This document shows positions 1 to 8,321 of a stretch of DNA of 64,000 nt, one piece after another. The stretch is from Microbacterium sp. LWH11-1.2 (lineage in GTDB: Bacteria; Actinomycetota; Actinomycetes; Actinomycetales; Microbacteriaceae). The DNA lies in NCBI RefSeq assembly GCF_038397745.1, contig NZ_CP151636.1, positions 2,046,001 through 2,110,000 on the forward strand. The letters are read 5' to 3'. Each line of letters starts with the position of its first letter. Position 1 is the stretch's first letter. The notes under the pieces are model-generated. The model made no database searches. It was not told the DNA's origin and was given only the letters and a program-made list of their open reading frames with translations. A program made the position numbers and the translations under genes.

Positions 1-130
1 CGAGCGGATCGACGGGGCGCTGCACGACGTCTTCCTCTCACGGCGCGAGGCGAGGGAAGACGCCTATCGGCGCCTCGAGCGCTGGGTCACCGGCTGGCAG
101 GCGTCCGGCGGAGCGCTCGTTCAGAGATAG
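1..130 (+). CDS. 3' end of an unrecognised gene (5' end outside window)
   Basis: Reading from base 2 gives an open frame of 42 codons ending in TAG at 128-130. The predicted tail is rich in Arg and Glu and contains two Trp, with a composition like a real actinobacterial C-terminus. It converges with the gntR gene on the other strand and overlaps its stop codon by 10 bp, a normal tail-to-tail arrangement. Too little is present to assign a family. Confidence 0.55.
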   Translation, partial: ERIDGALHDVFLSRREAREDAYRRLERWVTGWQASGGALVQR

Positions 131-753
131 TGCATCGCCCGGGTGAGGCGCTCCGCCTCATCCCCGTCGCCGCGGAGGACGGCGTCATGGAACTCGACGT
201 AGACCTGCAGCATCCGCTCCCGGTCGTCGACGGGCACGGTCCAGTGACGGAGATTGCGCAGGAGCGCGACCGTCGTCTCCTCGATGACCGTGCAGTGCTG
301 GGCGTTCTGGCTGTGCGCGCCGAGGTAGGCGAACACGTCCCAGCGGGTGTCTACGGTCAGCGTGCTGTCATGGAGCGAGTCGTACATCGCCTCCACGAGT
401 CCGGCGACATGCGCGCGCTGCGCGGCGCTGAGCTGCGGGACGGCGAGGCGGGCGGCGATACCCGCCTGGTACCCCGCGAACGCGAGCGACTGTGCCACGG
501 TGTCGGTCGTGACCTCGGTGACCTCGGTGTACCGACTCGGGTACATCGTCACCATCCCCAGGCGCTCCAGGCGCTGCAGCGCTTCCCGCACCGGCGTCCG
601 GGAGACGTGCATCCGCTCGGCCACGTCGAGATCGCGGATGCGCTGCCCCGGGGCCAGTGTGCCGTCGACGATCTGCCGGCCGATGTGCTGGAAGACCTCC
701 TCCGCCAGCAGTTGCTTGTTCTCGCCCACGTTCTTCGTTCCCATGCTGCCCAT
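121..753 (-). CDS. GntR family transcriptional regulator, FCD (FadR-like) subfamily
   Basis: A one-component repressor or activator of 210 aa. Residues about 15-80 form the GntR winged helix-turn-helix, with the hallmark SRTPVREAL at 51-59. The all-helical C-terminal part (about 90-205) has the length and His/Asp pattern of an FCD effector domain, which usually binds a small carboxylate and often a metal. Met1 or Met4 could be the start; a G-rich stretch sits just upstream. No catabolic operon lies beside it in the window, so the effector is unknown. The long upstream spacer (754-1222) holds palindromes that could be its operators. Confidence 0.85.
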   Translation of the reverse strand: MGSMGTKNVGENKQLLAEEVFQHIGRQIVDGTLAPGQRIRDLDVAERMHVSRTPVREALQRLERLGMVTMYPSRYTEVTEVTTDTVAQSLAFAGYQAGIAARLAVPQLSAAQRAHVAGLVEAMYDSLHDSTLTVDTRWDVFAYLGAHSQNAQHCTVIEETTVALLRNLRHWTVPVDDRERMLQVYVEFHDAVLRGDGDEAERLTRAMHYL

Positions 754-1140
754 GGACCCCCGCCCCCAATTGCTCTTCCTTCTCCTGCTACGTGATGCGC
801 CCGGGTGGGCCTCTCATCACAGATCGCGCAGGATGCCAACACACTACGCGCATAACTCCTCGCGCACGGAACATGACGCACGGGCACCACGGCGGCTCTC
901 GAGGATGCTGACGGAGTTCTCTGCGGCCGACGGACGCGGAGCGCCCGCCGGCCGCATCCGACGCGGTCGCGCGGAACCGCCGCGAACCCCGTCCCCACGG
1001 GGGGAGGCCCGCGATTCCGAGAGCGCGGGGCCGTTCGACGACAGTACGTCACGCGGCTGGCGCGTCGTGGGTCGCATCGAGAAGCGACCCCTCTCAGTCT
1101 CAGCCACGCATTCCGATATATCGGTATGCGATCCGGATAT

Positions 1141-1188
1141 GACGAAACGATTCATCCGATGCCACGGCATCCGATGAATCGTCTCGTC
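1141..1188. repeat. 48-bp near-perfect palindrome
   Basis: Two 23-nt arms, 1141-1163 and 1166-1188, are reverse complements with only two mismatches, separated by 2 nt. There is no T-tract on either side, so it is an unusual terminator. It may be a regulator site, a terminator for yajQ, or a small palindromic repeat. Confidence 0.6.
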
Positions 1189-1197
1189 GCGCTGCAC

Positions 1198-1214
1198 CCG
1201 GGCGTCGCGCCCGG
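1198..1214 (-). terminator. Candidate terminator of yajQ
   Basis: CCGGGCG and CGCCCGG form a perfect 7-bp stem with a 3-nt loop, beginning 8 bp past the yajQ stop codon. No U-tract follows, which is common for actinobacterial hairpin terminators. Confidence 0.5.
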
Positions 1215-1222
1215 TGAGAGGG

Positions 1223-1711
1223 TCAGCGGTAGTTGATGAACTGCAGGTCGACCTCGAGGTCGGAGCCCTTGAGCAGGCTGATCACGGTCTGGAGGTCGTC
1301 ACGGCTCTTGGACTGCACGCGCAGCTCGTCGCCCTGGATCTGGCTCTTCACGCCCTTCGGACCCTCGTCGCGGATGATCTTGTTGATCTTCTTCGCGTTC
1401 TCGGAGGAGATGCCGTCCTTGAGGCTCGAGACGATGCGGAACTCCTTGCCGCTCGCGAAGGGCTCCCCGGCGTCGAGGCTCTTCAGGGAGATCCCGCGCT
1501 TGATGAGCTTGGACTGGAACACGTCGAGCACGGCCTTCGCGCGCTCCTCGGAGTTGGCGATGATGAGGATCTGCTCGCCGCTCCACGCGATGGATGCCCC
1601 GGTGCCCTTGAAGTCGTAGCGCTGCTCGACCTCCTTGCGGGCCTGGTTGAGAGCGTTCTCGGCCTCCTGGTGATCCACTTTCGAGACGATGTCAAAGGAA
1701 CTGTCAGCCAT
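1223..1711 (-). CDS. yajQ: YajQ family nucleotide-binding protein
   Basis: A small cytoplasmic protein of 162 aa in the UPF0234/YajQ family, which binds nucleotides and in Xanthomonas acts as a cyclic di-GMP effector. The N-terminus [12 protein letters not shown] and the C-terminus [12 protein letters not shown] are typical of the family, and the length is normal. The frame stays open to 1792, but the family start is Met at 1709-1711. A TACACT -10 box (1718-1723) ends exactly 6 nt before this ATG, so the transcript is probably leaderless. It is divergent from malE. Confidence 0.9.
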   Translation of the reverse strand: MADSSFDIVSKVDHQEAENALNQARKEVEQRYDFKGTGASIAWSGEQILIIANSEERAKAVLDVFQSKLIKRGISLKSLDAGEPFASGKEFRIVSSLKDGISSENAKKINKIIRDEGPKGVKSQIQGDELRVQSKSRDDLQTVISLLKGSDLEVDLQFINYR

Positions 1712-1717
1712 AGGAGA

Positions 1718-1723
1718 AGTGTA
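1718..1723 (-). promoter_or_regulatory. -10 box of yajQ (leaderless)
   Basis: TACACT read on the minus strand ends 6 nt before the ATG, placing the predicted transcription start at the A of the start codon. No Shine-Dalgarno sequence is visible. Confidence 0.55.
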
Positions 1724-1843
1724 TCGAGACTGCGGTTTGTGCGAGCTCGTGGAAGCGTTTTCATCTCGTCCTCCGCCACGAAGCCGGGTCACAGGTTGAT
1801 ATCAACGCCTTCTTGCATTGTGAATCCACTCGATCTCGATGCA

Positions 1844-1863
1844 TACTGTAAGCGCTTGCAGTA
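1844..1863. promoter_or_regulatory. LacI-family operator upstream of malE
   Basis: A 20-bp palindrome with core TGTAAGCGCTTGCA has one mismatched pair. The central AAGCGCTT matches the usual LacI/MalR half-site logic. It lies 36 bp before the malE start, over a possible -10 element, so binding would repress the importer. A weaker related sequence (GGAAGCGTTTTC) lies at 1751-1762. No LacI gene is present in the window. Confidence 0.7.
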
Positions 1864-1898
1864 CTGCAGGCCATCAGCACCGAGAGAGGCACACACCA

Positions 1899-3107
1899 AT
1901 GAAGGTGAACAAGAGGGGCATCGTCGCCGCGGGCGCGATCGCCATCGTTTCGACTCTGACGCTCGCCGGCTGCGCCACGGGGACCAGCGGCGACGACTCG
2001 TCCGGCGGCGACAAGGGCAGCGCGCTGACCGTGTGGGTCGACGCGGAGCGCGTCGACGCGCTGCAGGGCGCCGCGGACTCGTACGAGGAGAAGACCGGCG
2101 TCAAGGTCGAGCTCGTCGGCAAGTCCGTCGACGACATGAAGGACGACTTCATCCAGCAGGTGCCGACCGGAAAGGGCCCTGACGTCGTCATGGGCGCGCA
2201 CGACTGGCTCGGCGAGCTCTCCACGAACGGCGTCGTCGCGCCGCTCGAGCTCGGCGACAGCTCCGCCGACTACCTGCCGGTCGCACTTCAGGCCGCCACC
2301 TATGACGGCACCGTCTACATGCTCCCGTACGCGGTCGAGAACATCGCCGTGCTGCGCAACGCCGACCTCGTTCCCGCGGCAGCCACCAGCTTCGACGACA
2401 TGATCGCCAAGGGCGCGTTCGTGGTGGAGCAGGGCGCCGAGGGCAACCCGTACCACCTCTACCCGTTCCAGACCGCCTTCGGCGCTCCGGTCTTCGGCAC
2501 CGACGAGTCGGGCAGCTACGACCCGACCGACCTGCAGCTCGGCAGCGCAGGCGGCACGGCATTCGCCGACTGGCTCGCCGCGCAGGGGGCCGCGGGCACG
2601 CTGAACACCGACATCGACGGCGAGATCGCCAAGCAGCAGTTCCTCGACGGCACCGCGGCCTTCTGGCTGACCGGCCCGTGGAACGTCGGTGCGGCCGTCG
2701 ACGCCGGCATCAACGTCGCGATCGACCCCGTTCCCAGCCCCACGGGTGAGACGGCCTCGCCGTTCGCCGGTGTGAAGGGGTTCTTCGTGAGCTCCGAGTC
2801 GAAGAACAAGGTCGCGGCCAACGACTTCCTCGTGAACTACATCGGCACGGAGGAGGTTCAGCTCGCGCTGTTCGAGGCCGGCAACATCCTGCCCGCGCTC
2901 ACCGCTGCAGCCGACTCCGCGGCATCCGATCCGATCATCGCCGGCTTCCAGGCCGTCGGTGCCGACGCCGTCCCGATGCCGGCCATCCCGGCCATGGGCT
3001 CGGTCTGGCAGTTCTGGGGCGTCGCCGAGGCGGCCATCATCAACGGCGAGGACCCGGCGACGACGTGGCAGAAGCTCGTCGACGACGTGACCGCCGCGAT
3101 CAAGTAA
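1899..3107 (+). CDS. malE: Maltose/maltodextrin-type ABC transporter substrate-binding lipoprotein
   Basis: The extracellular solute-binding subunit of a carbohydrate importer, 402 aa. It begins with a lipoprotein signal peptide whose lipobox LAGC puts the lipidated Cys at residue 25. A polar linker and a family-1 sugar-binding fold resembling MalE follow, with TVWVDAER near the mature N-terminus and a conserved GPDVV segment. The start at 1899 is preceded by GAGAGAGG; an upstream in-frame ATG at 1839 lies in the operator region and is rejected. It is first in the malEFG operon and should be induced when the LacI-type operator is released. The exact sugar cannot be read from the sequence. Confidence 0.88.
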   Translation: MKVNKRGIVAAGAIAIVSTLTLAGCATGTSGDDSSGGDKGSALTVWVDAERVDALQGAADSYEEKTGVKVELVGKSVDDMKDDFIQQVPTGKGPDVVMGAHDWLGELSTNGVVAPLELGDSSADYLPVALQAATYDGTVYMLPYAVENIAVLRNADLVPAAATSFDDMIAKGAFVVEQGAEGNPYHLYPFQTAFGAPVFGTDESGSYDPTDLQLGSAGGTAFADWLAAQGAAGTLNTDIDGEIAKQQFLDGTAAFWLTGPWNVGAAVDAGINVAIDPVPSPTGETASPFAGVKGFFVSSESKNKVAANDFLVNYIGTEEVQLALFEAGNILPALTAAADSAASDPIIAGFQAVGADAVPMPAIPAMGSVWQFWGVAEAAIINGEDPATTWQKLVDDVTAAIK

Positions 3108-3123
3108 CCGCTGGAAACCGACT

Positions 3124-3158
3124 CTGCCGGGGCGGGCGTCCTTCGCCCGCCCCGGCAG
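3124..3158 (+). terminator. Intra-operon stem-loop between malE and malF
   Basis: A perfect 15-bp GC-rich stem (3124-3138 with 3144-3158) has a 5-nt loop and no U-tract. In binding-protein operons such structures usually stop 3' decay or attenuate transcription, keeping the binding protein in excess over the membrane subunits. Confidence 0.75.
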
Positions 3159-3176
3159 GATCATGACGAGGACGAC

Positions 3177-4781
3177 ATGACAGAGACCGTCGAGCCCACG
3201 ACTCCGCCCACCACGCGTCAGCGACAGGCAGCGAGGATCGCCGAGGCGGCATCCGGCCCGATCGGCTGGCTGCTGCTGAAGATCCTGCTCCTCGCGGTCG
3301 TCGATGCGATCGCGCTCTACGCGGCGTTCGTGCTCTTCACGCACCAGGAGTGGCTGATCCTCGGGATCGTCGTCGCGGTCGCCGTCCTCGTCAACTACCT
3401 CTACTTCTCCCGCAAGCGCATCGCGGCGAAGTATCTGACCCCCGGCATCATCTTCCTGGTGGTCTTCCAGGTCTTCACGCTCCTCTACACGGGCTACATC
3501 GGGTTCACGAACTACGGCACCGGTCACAACGGCACCAAGGATCAGGCCATCTCCTCGCTCCTCGCTGCCGCGCAGGAGCGGGTCGAGGACTCGCCCACGT
3601 ACCCGGTGACCGTCGTCGAGCAGTTCGGCGGATACGGGCTGCTGGTCACCGACCCCGACACCGGGGACGCGCTCCTCGGCACCGCCGAGCAGCCGCTGCA
3701 GGAGGTCGAGGCCGACTTCGAGGGCGGCCGGGCCGTCTCGGTCGAGGGCTGGACCACCCTGCCGCTGGCGACCGTCTTCACGCTCTCGGAGGAGCTCGAG
3801 AAGCTCTCCGTCCCGTTCAGCGACGACCCGAACGACGGCAGCCTGCGAGCCCCGGACGGGCAGAAGGGCTACCTCTACGTCTCGACGCTCGAGTACGACG
3901 CGGATGCCGACGCGATCACCGACACCCGCACCGGGACCGTCTACTCCGACACCGGCGCCGGGGCGTTCACCTCCGACGCGGGGGAGGAGCTCCTGCCCGG
4001 CTGGCAGACGACGGTCGGCTTCGACAACTTCGTCCGCGCCGTCACCGACGCGTCGATCCGCGGTCCGCTCATCTCCGTCACGATCTGGACGTTCGCGTTC
4101 GCCCTGATCTCGGTCGCGTCCACCTTCTTCCTCGGGCTGCTCCTCGCCCTGGTGTTCAACAACACCCGGATGCGGTTCCGTAACGGCTACCGCATCATCC
4201 TGATCCTCCCGTACGCGTTCCCCGCGTTCCTCTCGGCGCTCGTGTGGGCCGGCATGATGAACGAGAGCTTCGGGTTCATCAACCAGGTCATCTTCGGCGG
4301 AGCGTCCATCCCGTGGCTCACCGACCCGGCCCTGGCGAAGGTCTCGGTGCTGCTGGTGAACCTGTGGCTCGGCTTCCCCTACATGTTCCTCGTCTGCATG
4401 GGCGCGCTGCAGGGCATCCCCGAGGATGTGAACGAGGCAGCCGTCATGGACGGCGCGAACCCGTGGCAGGTCTTCCGTCGCATCAAGCTGCCGCTGCTGC
4501 TGGTGACGGTCGCCCCGCTGCTGATCTCGTCGTTCGCGTTCAACTTCAACAACTTCAACCTCATCTACATGCTCACCAAGGGCGGGCCGCGCTTCAGCGA
4601 CGTCTCGATCCCGGTCGGGCACACCGACATCCTGATCTCGATGGTCTACAAGGTGGCGTTCACCGGCCAGGCGCGCGACTACGGCCTGGCATCCGCCTTC
4701 ACGATCCTCATCTTCATCGTGGTGGCGACGATCTCGATCGTCAGCTTCCGCAAGACCAAGGCCCTCGAGGAGCTGAACTGA
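3177..4781 (+). CDS. malF: Maltose-type ABC transporter permease MalF
   Basis: An inner-membrane permease subunit of 534 aa. Three transmembrane segments (about 32-112) precede a large extracytoplasmic P2-like loop (about 113-290), which is the hallmark of MalF rather than generic sugar permeases. The binding-protein-dependent transport domain follows, with an EAA loop (EDVNEAAVMDGANPW) that docks the ATPase. The stop codon overlaps the malG start in ATGA. No MalK-type ATPase gene is present, so a shared ATPase encoded elsewhere (MsiK-type in actinobacteria) is presumably used. Confidence 0.9.
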   Translation: MTETVEPTTPPTTRQRQAARIAEAASGPIGWLLLKILLLAVVDAIALYAAFVLFTHQEWLILGIVVAVAVLVNYLYFSRKRIAAKYLTPGIIFLVVFQVFTLLYTGYIGFTNYGTGHNGTKDQAISSLLAAAQERVEDSPTYPVTVVEQFGGYGLLVTDPDTGDALLGTAEQPLQEVEADFEGGRAVSVEGWTTLPLATVFTLSEELEKLSVPFSDDPNDGSLRAPDGQKGYLYVSTLEYDADADAITDTRTGTVYSDTGAGAFTSDAGEELLPGWQTTVGFDNFVRAVTDASIRGPLISVTIWTFAFALISVASTFFLGLLLALVFNNTRMRFRNGYRIILILPYAFPAFLSALVWAGMMNESFGFINQVIFGGASIPWLTDPALAKVSVLLVNLWLGFPYMFLVCMGALQGIPEDVNEAAVMDGANPWQVFRRIKLPLLLVTVAPLLISSFAFNFNNFNLIYMLTKGGPRFSDVSIPVGHTDILISMVYKVAFTGQARDYGLASAFTILIFIVVATISIVSFRKTKALEELN

Positions 4782-5668
4782 TGAGCACCGACATCATCGC
4801 CCCGCGCCGCCGCAGCTTCGGCGCCTGGTTCGCCGACACCGGATGGCGCCACCTCGTCGCGATCGTCGTGAGCGCCTTCGCGCTCTTCCCGCTGCTGTAC
4901 GTCGTCTCGGCCTCATTGAATCCGAAGGGCACGCTCACCGGTTCGAATCGGCTCTTCTCCGCCGTCGGCATCGACAGCTATGTGCGCATCCTCAGCGATC
5001 CGCAGAATCCGTACGGGCTGTGGTTCCTGAACACGCTGCTCGTCGCCGTCGTCACCGGAGCGGTCACCGTGTTCATCGGCGCCTGCGCGGCCTATGCCTT
5101 CTCGCGCATGCGATTCGCCGGACGCCGGGTCGGACTGGTCACGATCGTCGTGGTGCAGATGTTCCCGCAGCTGCTCGCCGTGGTGGCGATCTTCCTGCTG
5201 ATGTCGACGCTGGGGGACTGGTTCCCCGCGATCGGTCTGAACACGCACACCGGGCTCATCCTCGTGTACCTCGGCGGTGCGCTGGGGGTGAACACCTACC
5301 TGATGTACGGCTTCTTCAACACGATCCCGAAGGAGATCGACGAGGCGGCCCGCATCGACGGCGCCGGCCACGCCCGCATCTTCTTCACGATCATCCTGCG
5401 CCTGGTCGCGCCCATCCTCGCGGTCGTCGGACTCCTGTCCTTCATCGGCACCGTCAACGAGTACGTGATCGCCAGCGTGATGCTCGTCGACGTCGAGCAG
5501 CAGACGCTCGTCGTCGGGCTCACGAAGCTCGTCGCGAATCCGCGCTACGCGGACTGGTCGGCGTTCTCGGCGGGCGCCGTGATGGCGGCGATCCCGGTGA
5601 TGATCCTGTTCCTCTTCCTGCAGAAGTACATCGTGGGCGGGCTCACCGCCGGGGCCACGAAGGGCTGA
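4781..5668 (+). CDS. malG: Maltose-type ABC transporter permease MalG
   Basis: The second permease subunit, 295 aa with about six transmembrane segments. The EAA loop KEIDEAARIDGAGHARIF near residue 185 contacts the ATPase. Translation starts in the malF stop codon (ATGA overlap), implying coupling and 1:1 synthesis with MalF. The open frame extends upstream into malF, but that part is a shadow. Together with MalE and MalF it imports maltose, maltodextrin or a similar oligosaccharide. Confidence 0.9.
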   Translation: MSTDIIAPRRRSFGAWFADTGWRHLVAIVVSAFALFPLLYVVSASLNPKGTLTGSNRLFSAVGIDSYVRILSDPQNPYGLWFLNTLLVAVVTGAVTVFIGACAAYAFSRMRFAGRRVGLVTIVVVQMFPQLLAVVAIFLLMSTLGDWFPAIGLNTHTGLILVYLGGALGVNTYLMYGFFNTIPKEIDEAARIDGAGHARIFFTIILRLVAPILAVVGLLSFIGTVNEYVIASVMLVDVEQQTLVVGLTKLVANPRYADWSAFSAGAVMAAIPVMILFLFLQKYIVGGLTAGATKG

Positions 5669-5743
5669 GTCGGTGGGTCCCGCGGCGCCCGCTGATCGGC
5701 GTTGCGGCCGGTGCGACCGCCCGCGCGGGCCTACCGTGGAGAC

Positions 5744-5896
5744 ATGGCACGGGTCGGTGGACGCAACCTCGCGATGAGCTGGGTGGCCGGCGTGATGTGC
5801 GCCGGGATCATCGGCGCCCTCGTGTGGTTCTCGATCCCCATCCTCCCGGTCCTCGCCGAGTTCGCCGGGGATGCGCTGCGCAGCGCGCTCCCCTGA
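5744..5896 (+). CDS. Small single-span membrane protein
   Basis: A 50-aa protein with a short basic N-terminus (MARVGGRN) and one hydrophobic segment from about residue 13 to 37. A TACCGT -10 box ends 6 nt before the ATG, consistent with a leaderless transcript, and GGAG lies within the same spacer. I do not recognise a family. It is separated from malG by 75 bp and is probably an independent gene. Confidence 0.6.
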   Translation: MARVGGRNLAMSWVAGVMCAGIIGALVWFSIPILPVLAEFAGDALRSALP

Positions 5897-5977
5897 CGGC
5901 TACCCGACCGAAACCCGGGAATCCAGCGGTATGCCGACACGTCGGCACGCCTCCGTGAGCGGCCGCCCGCGCGGCGG

Positions 5978-5983
5978 TAGCCT
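5978..5983 (+). promoter_or_regulatory. Candidate -10 box (TAGCCT) for the gene at 6017
   Basis: TAGCCT lies 33 bp before the start codon; a GAGAGG ribosome binding site follows. A TGCCGAC/GTCGGCA inverted repeat is found about 35 bp further upstream. No good -35 box was found. Confidence 0.35.
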
Positions 5984-6016
5984 CGCACTGCACACATCCG
6001 ATGAGAGGCGCATCCC

Positions 6017-7033
6017 ATGAGCGACCCTGAGGTTCACAAGCCCGAGAAGCCGGCTGACGTCGACGACGTCGTCGGCAGCGCGAACGCCGGGCTCGACGCC
6101 GCCGCCGCGGCGGGTGCGGACGTTCCCGGAACCGCGCCCGATTCGACGGAGAGCAAGCCCGTCGACCCCGACCTCGCCGCGTTCGAGGAAGCGGAGCGCG
6201 AGCACCCCGGCCTGTTCTCGTCGCCGACTCCCGCGGAGTCCGGATCGACGTCGGCAGGCGCCACGGACTACTCCGACGCGGATACGACCGCGGCGTTCGT
6301 CCCGCCGGTCTCGCGGCACGACGACGCCACCGCCTCGTACGACCGCGTGTCGTCCTACGACCGCGAGGACACGGCCGTCGCCGACACGGCCTACGCGCCG
6401 TCCGCAGATCTGACCGAGACCCGCATCGTCCCCTCGGAGCCGCTGGTCGCCGCGTCGGCGCAGGCTCCGCAGCCGATCTTCGTGCAGGCTCCCGAGCCTC
6501 CGCGCGACCGCGGCAACCGCGGCACGGCCGGTGCGATCGGCCTGCTCGCGACCGTCGCCTTCGCCGTCCTCTACCTCGGCGCCACGATCGGCTTCGGCGC
6601 GATCGCCGGCGACGTGACCGGACAGAACATCGGCGAGGCCCTCGTCGCGCCGCTGCTCACCTGGGGGTACTGGACGCCGGTCGTGGTGTTCTTCCTCGGC
6701 TTCTGGCTGCTGGGAGCCATCATCAACCGCGGACGCTGGGGACTCTGGGTGGTCTTCGGCATCGTCGTCGGTGTGATCGCCTACGCCGGGCACATCCTCG
6801 GCCAGCTCTTCGAGGCCCCGTTCTGGAAGCTCACGGCATCCGGGGGACTCGATCTCGTCGGCTCGCAGCTCCTCGCGCCGCTCGCGATCGCCGCCTTCGT
6901 GTTCGCCCGCGAGCTGACGATCTGGTTCGGTGCCTGGGTCGCGCGCAGCGGAGCACGCAAGACCGAGTACAACGCCGAGGCGCAGCGCGAGTACGAGCGC
7001 ACCCTCGAAGCCGGTCCGACGCTCGCGAGGTAA
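6017..7033 (+). CDS. Membrane protein with long disordered acidic N-terminus
   Basis: A 338-aa protein of unknown function. Residues 1-160 are low-complexity, rich in Asp, Glu, Ala, Ser and Pro, and probably disordered in the cytoplasm. Residues about 168-310 carry four to five hydrophobic segments, and the tail is charged. GAGAGG precedes the ATG. The final TAA overlaps the apparent ATC start of the next gene, so the two are probably cotranscribed and translationally coupled. No enzyme motif was found. Confidence 0.75.
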   Translation: MSDPEVHKPEKPADVDDVVGSANAGLDAAAAAGADVPGTAPDSTESKPVDPDLAAFEEAEREHPGLFSSPTPAESGSTSAGATDYSDADTTAAFVPPVSRHDDATASYDRVSSYDREDTAVADTAYAPSADLTETRIVPSEPLVAASAQAPQPIFVQAPEPPRDRGNRGTAGAIGLLATVAFAVLYLGATIGFGAIAGDVTGQNIGEALVAPLLTWGYWTPVVVFFLGFWLLGAIINRGRWGLWVVFGIVVGVIAYAGHILGQLFEAPFWKLTASGGLDLVGSQLLAPLAIAAFVFARELTIWFGAWVARSGARKTEYNAEAQREYERTLEAGPTLAR

Positions 7034-7533
7034 TCACGGACTCCACCACGCCGAACCCCCGCGGACCCGAGTCCGCGGGGGTTCCGGCCGTCCTGGCGCT
7101 CGTCTTCGCCACCATCGGCTTCTTCGCCCTCGCCGTGTGCGGATTGGGCGCCGTGAGCCTGCTGGCGGATGCCGACGTCATCGCGGTGCCGGGGCTCGGC
7201 CCCGTCCCCGGCGTCACCGGGATGCTGGCGGCGGTCGTCGCCTTCGCGGTCGCGCTGTGGTCGACACTCCGTCGACAGCATCCGTCCTTCGTCGCGACGA
7301 TCGCGATCGCCCTCGTCGCCGGGCTCGCCCATCTCGTCGGCGTCTGGGCGGCGGTGCTCATCGGCGTCGGCAACGTCATCCTCGCCACGGCGGTGGCGGG
7401 AGACCTCGTCCGCGGGGGAGCGAGCGCGGTGCTGCTGCTGGCGGCCGCGATCGCCGCGTGGGGCGGCATCGCCCTGCGCCGCACCCGCTCCGCACGACCG
7501 CGCTGGCCCTGGGAGGGCGACGACGACGAGTGA
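7033..7533 (+). CDS. Four-span membrane protein with apparent ATC start codon
   Basis: The frame encodes a small membrane protein of 166 aa, if read from ATC at 7033, with a polar N-terminus (TDSTTPNPRGP) and about four transmembrane segments. No ATG, GTG or TTG occurs in frame before the GTG at 7135. Starting at that GTG would cut the first transmembrane helix in half. The ATC overlaps the upstream TAA (TAATC where TAATG would be expected) and GAGG lies 2 nt before it. I infer ATC initiation, or a point change in an original ATG. Function unknown. Confidence 0.6.
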   Translation: MTDSTTPNPRGPESAGVPAVLALVFATIGFFALAVCGLGAVSLLADADVIAVPGLGPVPGVTGMLAAVVAFAVALWSTLRRQHPSFVATIAIALVAGLAHLVGVWAAVLIGVGNVILATAVAGDLVRGGASAVLLLAAAIAAWGGIALRRTRSARPRWPWEGDDDE

Positions 7534-7593
7534 CGCCCCGCCGTGACGCGGGAAATCGCGGCGCTGCCGCGCGACGCGCCGTACGCTGGAGGG

Positions 7594-8241
7594 GTGGAGC
7601 GCTCATTGGAGACGCAGGTGGACCAGGCCGTCGAGGCCTGGTTGCGCTGGGTGCCGCGCTGGGAACCGGCGACTCATCGCGGACGCGTCGCGCCCTGCCG
7701 CCGCTGCCTGGGATCGCCGATCCTGTCGGCCGCCGGCATCGGCGCCAACACGCCGCACGGCGTGCAGCACGGTCTCTCCACCCGGATGAAGACGATCGTC
7801 GATCACGCGGTCGCCGACTACACGTCCCGGAATCTCCCGATGCTGCAGCGCGAGCTCGACGATCAGGCCGCCCGCAACCGCGCGCGCAGCTATCGGCCGT
7901 CCGAGGACCTCGACCCCGAGTTCGACGGCCTCCCGCTCGATCCGGAGCCGGTGCCGGGCGCCCCCTTCCTGTTCACGATCGCCGGGCTCGCCGATGACGC
8001 CGCCGATCAGCTGCCGCCCCTCCCGCCCCTGACGGAAGAGGCCAAGATCGCGCTGCGCCAGGAGGTCGCGCTCGCCGACGAGTACGCCAACATGGTCGGA
8101 CGCGAGATCTGCGGCATCCTCCTGCGCCATCGGCTGCACATCCAAGCCGCCATCTCGCAGCACGTCGAGCCGCAGATCGAGGCGCTGCTGGCCGAGCTGA
8201 CCCAGTCGCTGGACTCGCCGTTCGACCCCGACGGCGCCTAG
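7594..8241 (+). CDS. Hypothetical protein with a CxxC pair
   Basis: A 215-aa soluble protein of unknown function. It contains one CRRC pair near residue 37 and a Pro-rich central part (LPPLPPL). The GTG at 7594 is preferred because a TACGCT -10 box ends 6 nt before it and GGAGG lies between; the frame is open further upstream to 7543. It ends 213 bp before rpsL and does not belong to the str operon, whose promoter lies in between. Confidence 0.65.
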   Translation: MERSLETQVDQAVEAWLRWVPRWEPATHRGRVAPCRRCLGSPILSAAGIGANTPHGVQHGLSTRMKTIVDHAVADYTSRNLPMLQRELDDQAARNRARSYRPSEDLDPEFDGLPLDPEPVPGAPFLFTIAGLADDAADQLPPLPPLTEEAKIALRQEVALADEYANMVGREICGILLRHRLHIQAAISQHVEPQIEALLAELTQSLDSPFDPDGA

Positions 8242-8259
8242 CCGCGGGGCCGCGCTCAT

Positions 8260-8288
8260 TTGACCGTCAGGTTACGCGGCATTACACT
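8260..8288 (+). promoter_or_regulatory. str operon promoter
   Basis: A -35 box TTGACC (8260-8265) and a -10 box TACACT (8283-8288) are separated by exactly 17 bp. This is one of the best sigma-70-type promoters in the window. The predicted 5' leader before rpsL is about 160 nt. Confidence 0.8.
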
Positions 8289-8297
8289 TGATCAGGT

Positions 8298-8321
8298 GTG
8301 TGCACGTCTTGACGTGCGCAC
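8298..8321 (+). promoter_or_regulatory. Hairpin in the rpsL leader
   Basis: An 11-bp inverted repeat with one G-U pair and a TT centre begins about 3 nt after the predicted transcription start. It may stabilise the 5' end or serve as a regulatory structure. Confidence 0.45.

Larger units (their letters stand above)
754..1222. other. Intergenic stretch without a convincing gene; palindromes at its distal end
   Basis: About 470 bp separate gntR from yajQ, both on the minus strand. Open frames crossing it are extensions or antisense shadows of neighbours with poor composition. The notable content is a perfect 12-bp palindrome CCGATATATCGG (1113-1124), an ATCCGGAT palindrome (1131-1138), a 48-bp near-perfect palindrome (1141-1188) and a GC-rich hairpin (1198-1214). 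Nothing identifiable was seen in 754-1100 apart from the presumed gntR promoter. Confidence 0.6.

Noticed and set aside
1761-4622. A 953-codon open frame on the minus strand opposite malE-malF-malG
   Set aside because: It is an antisense shadow caused by high third-position GC; its translation is low-complexity Arg/Asp/Glu/Val and matches no family, while the plus-strand genes are well defined.
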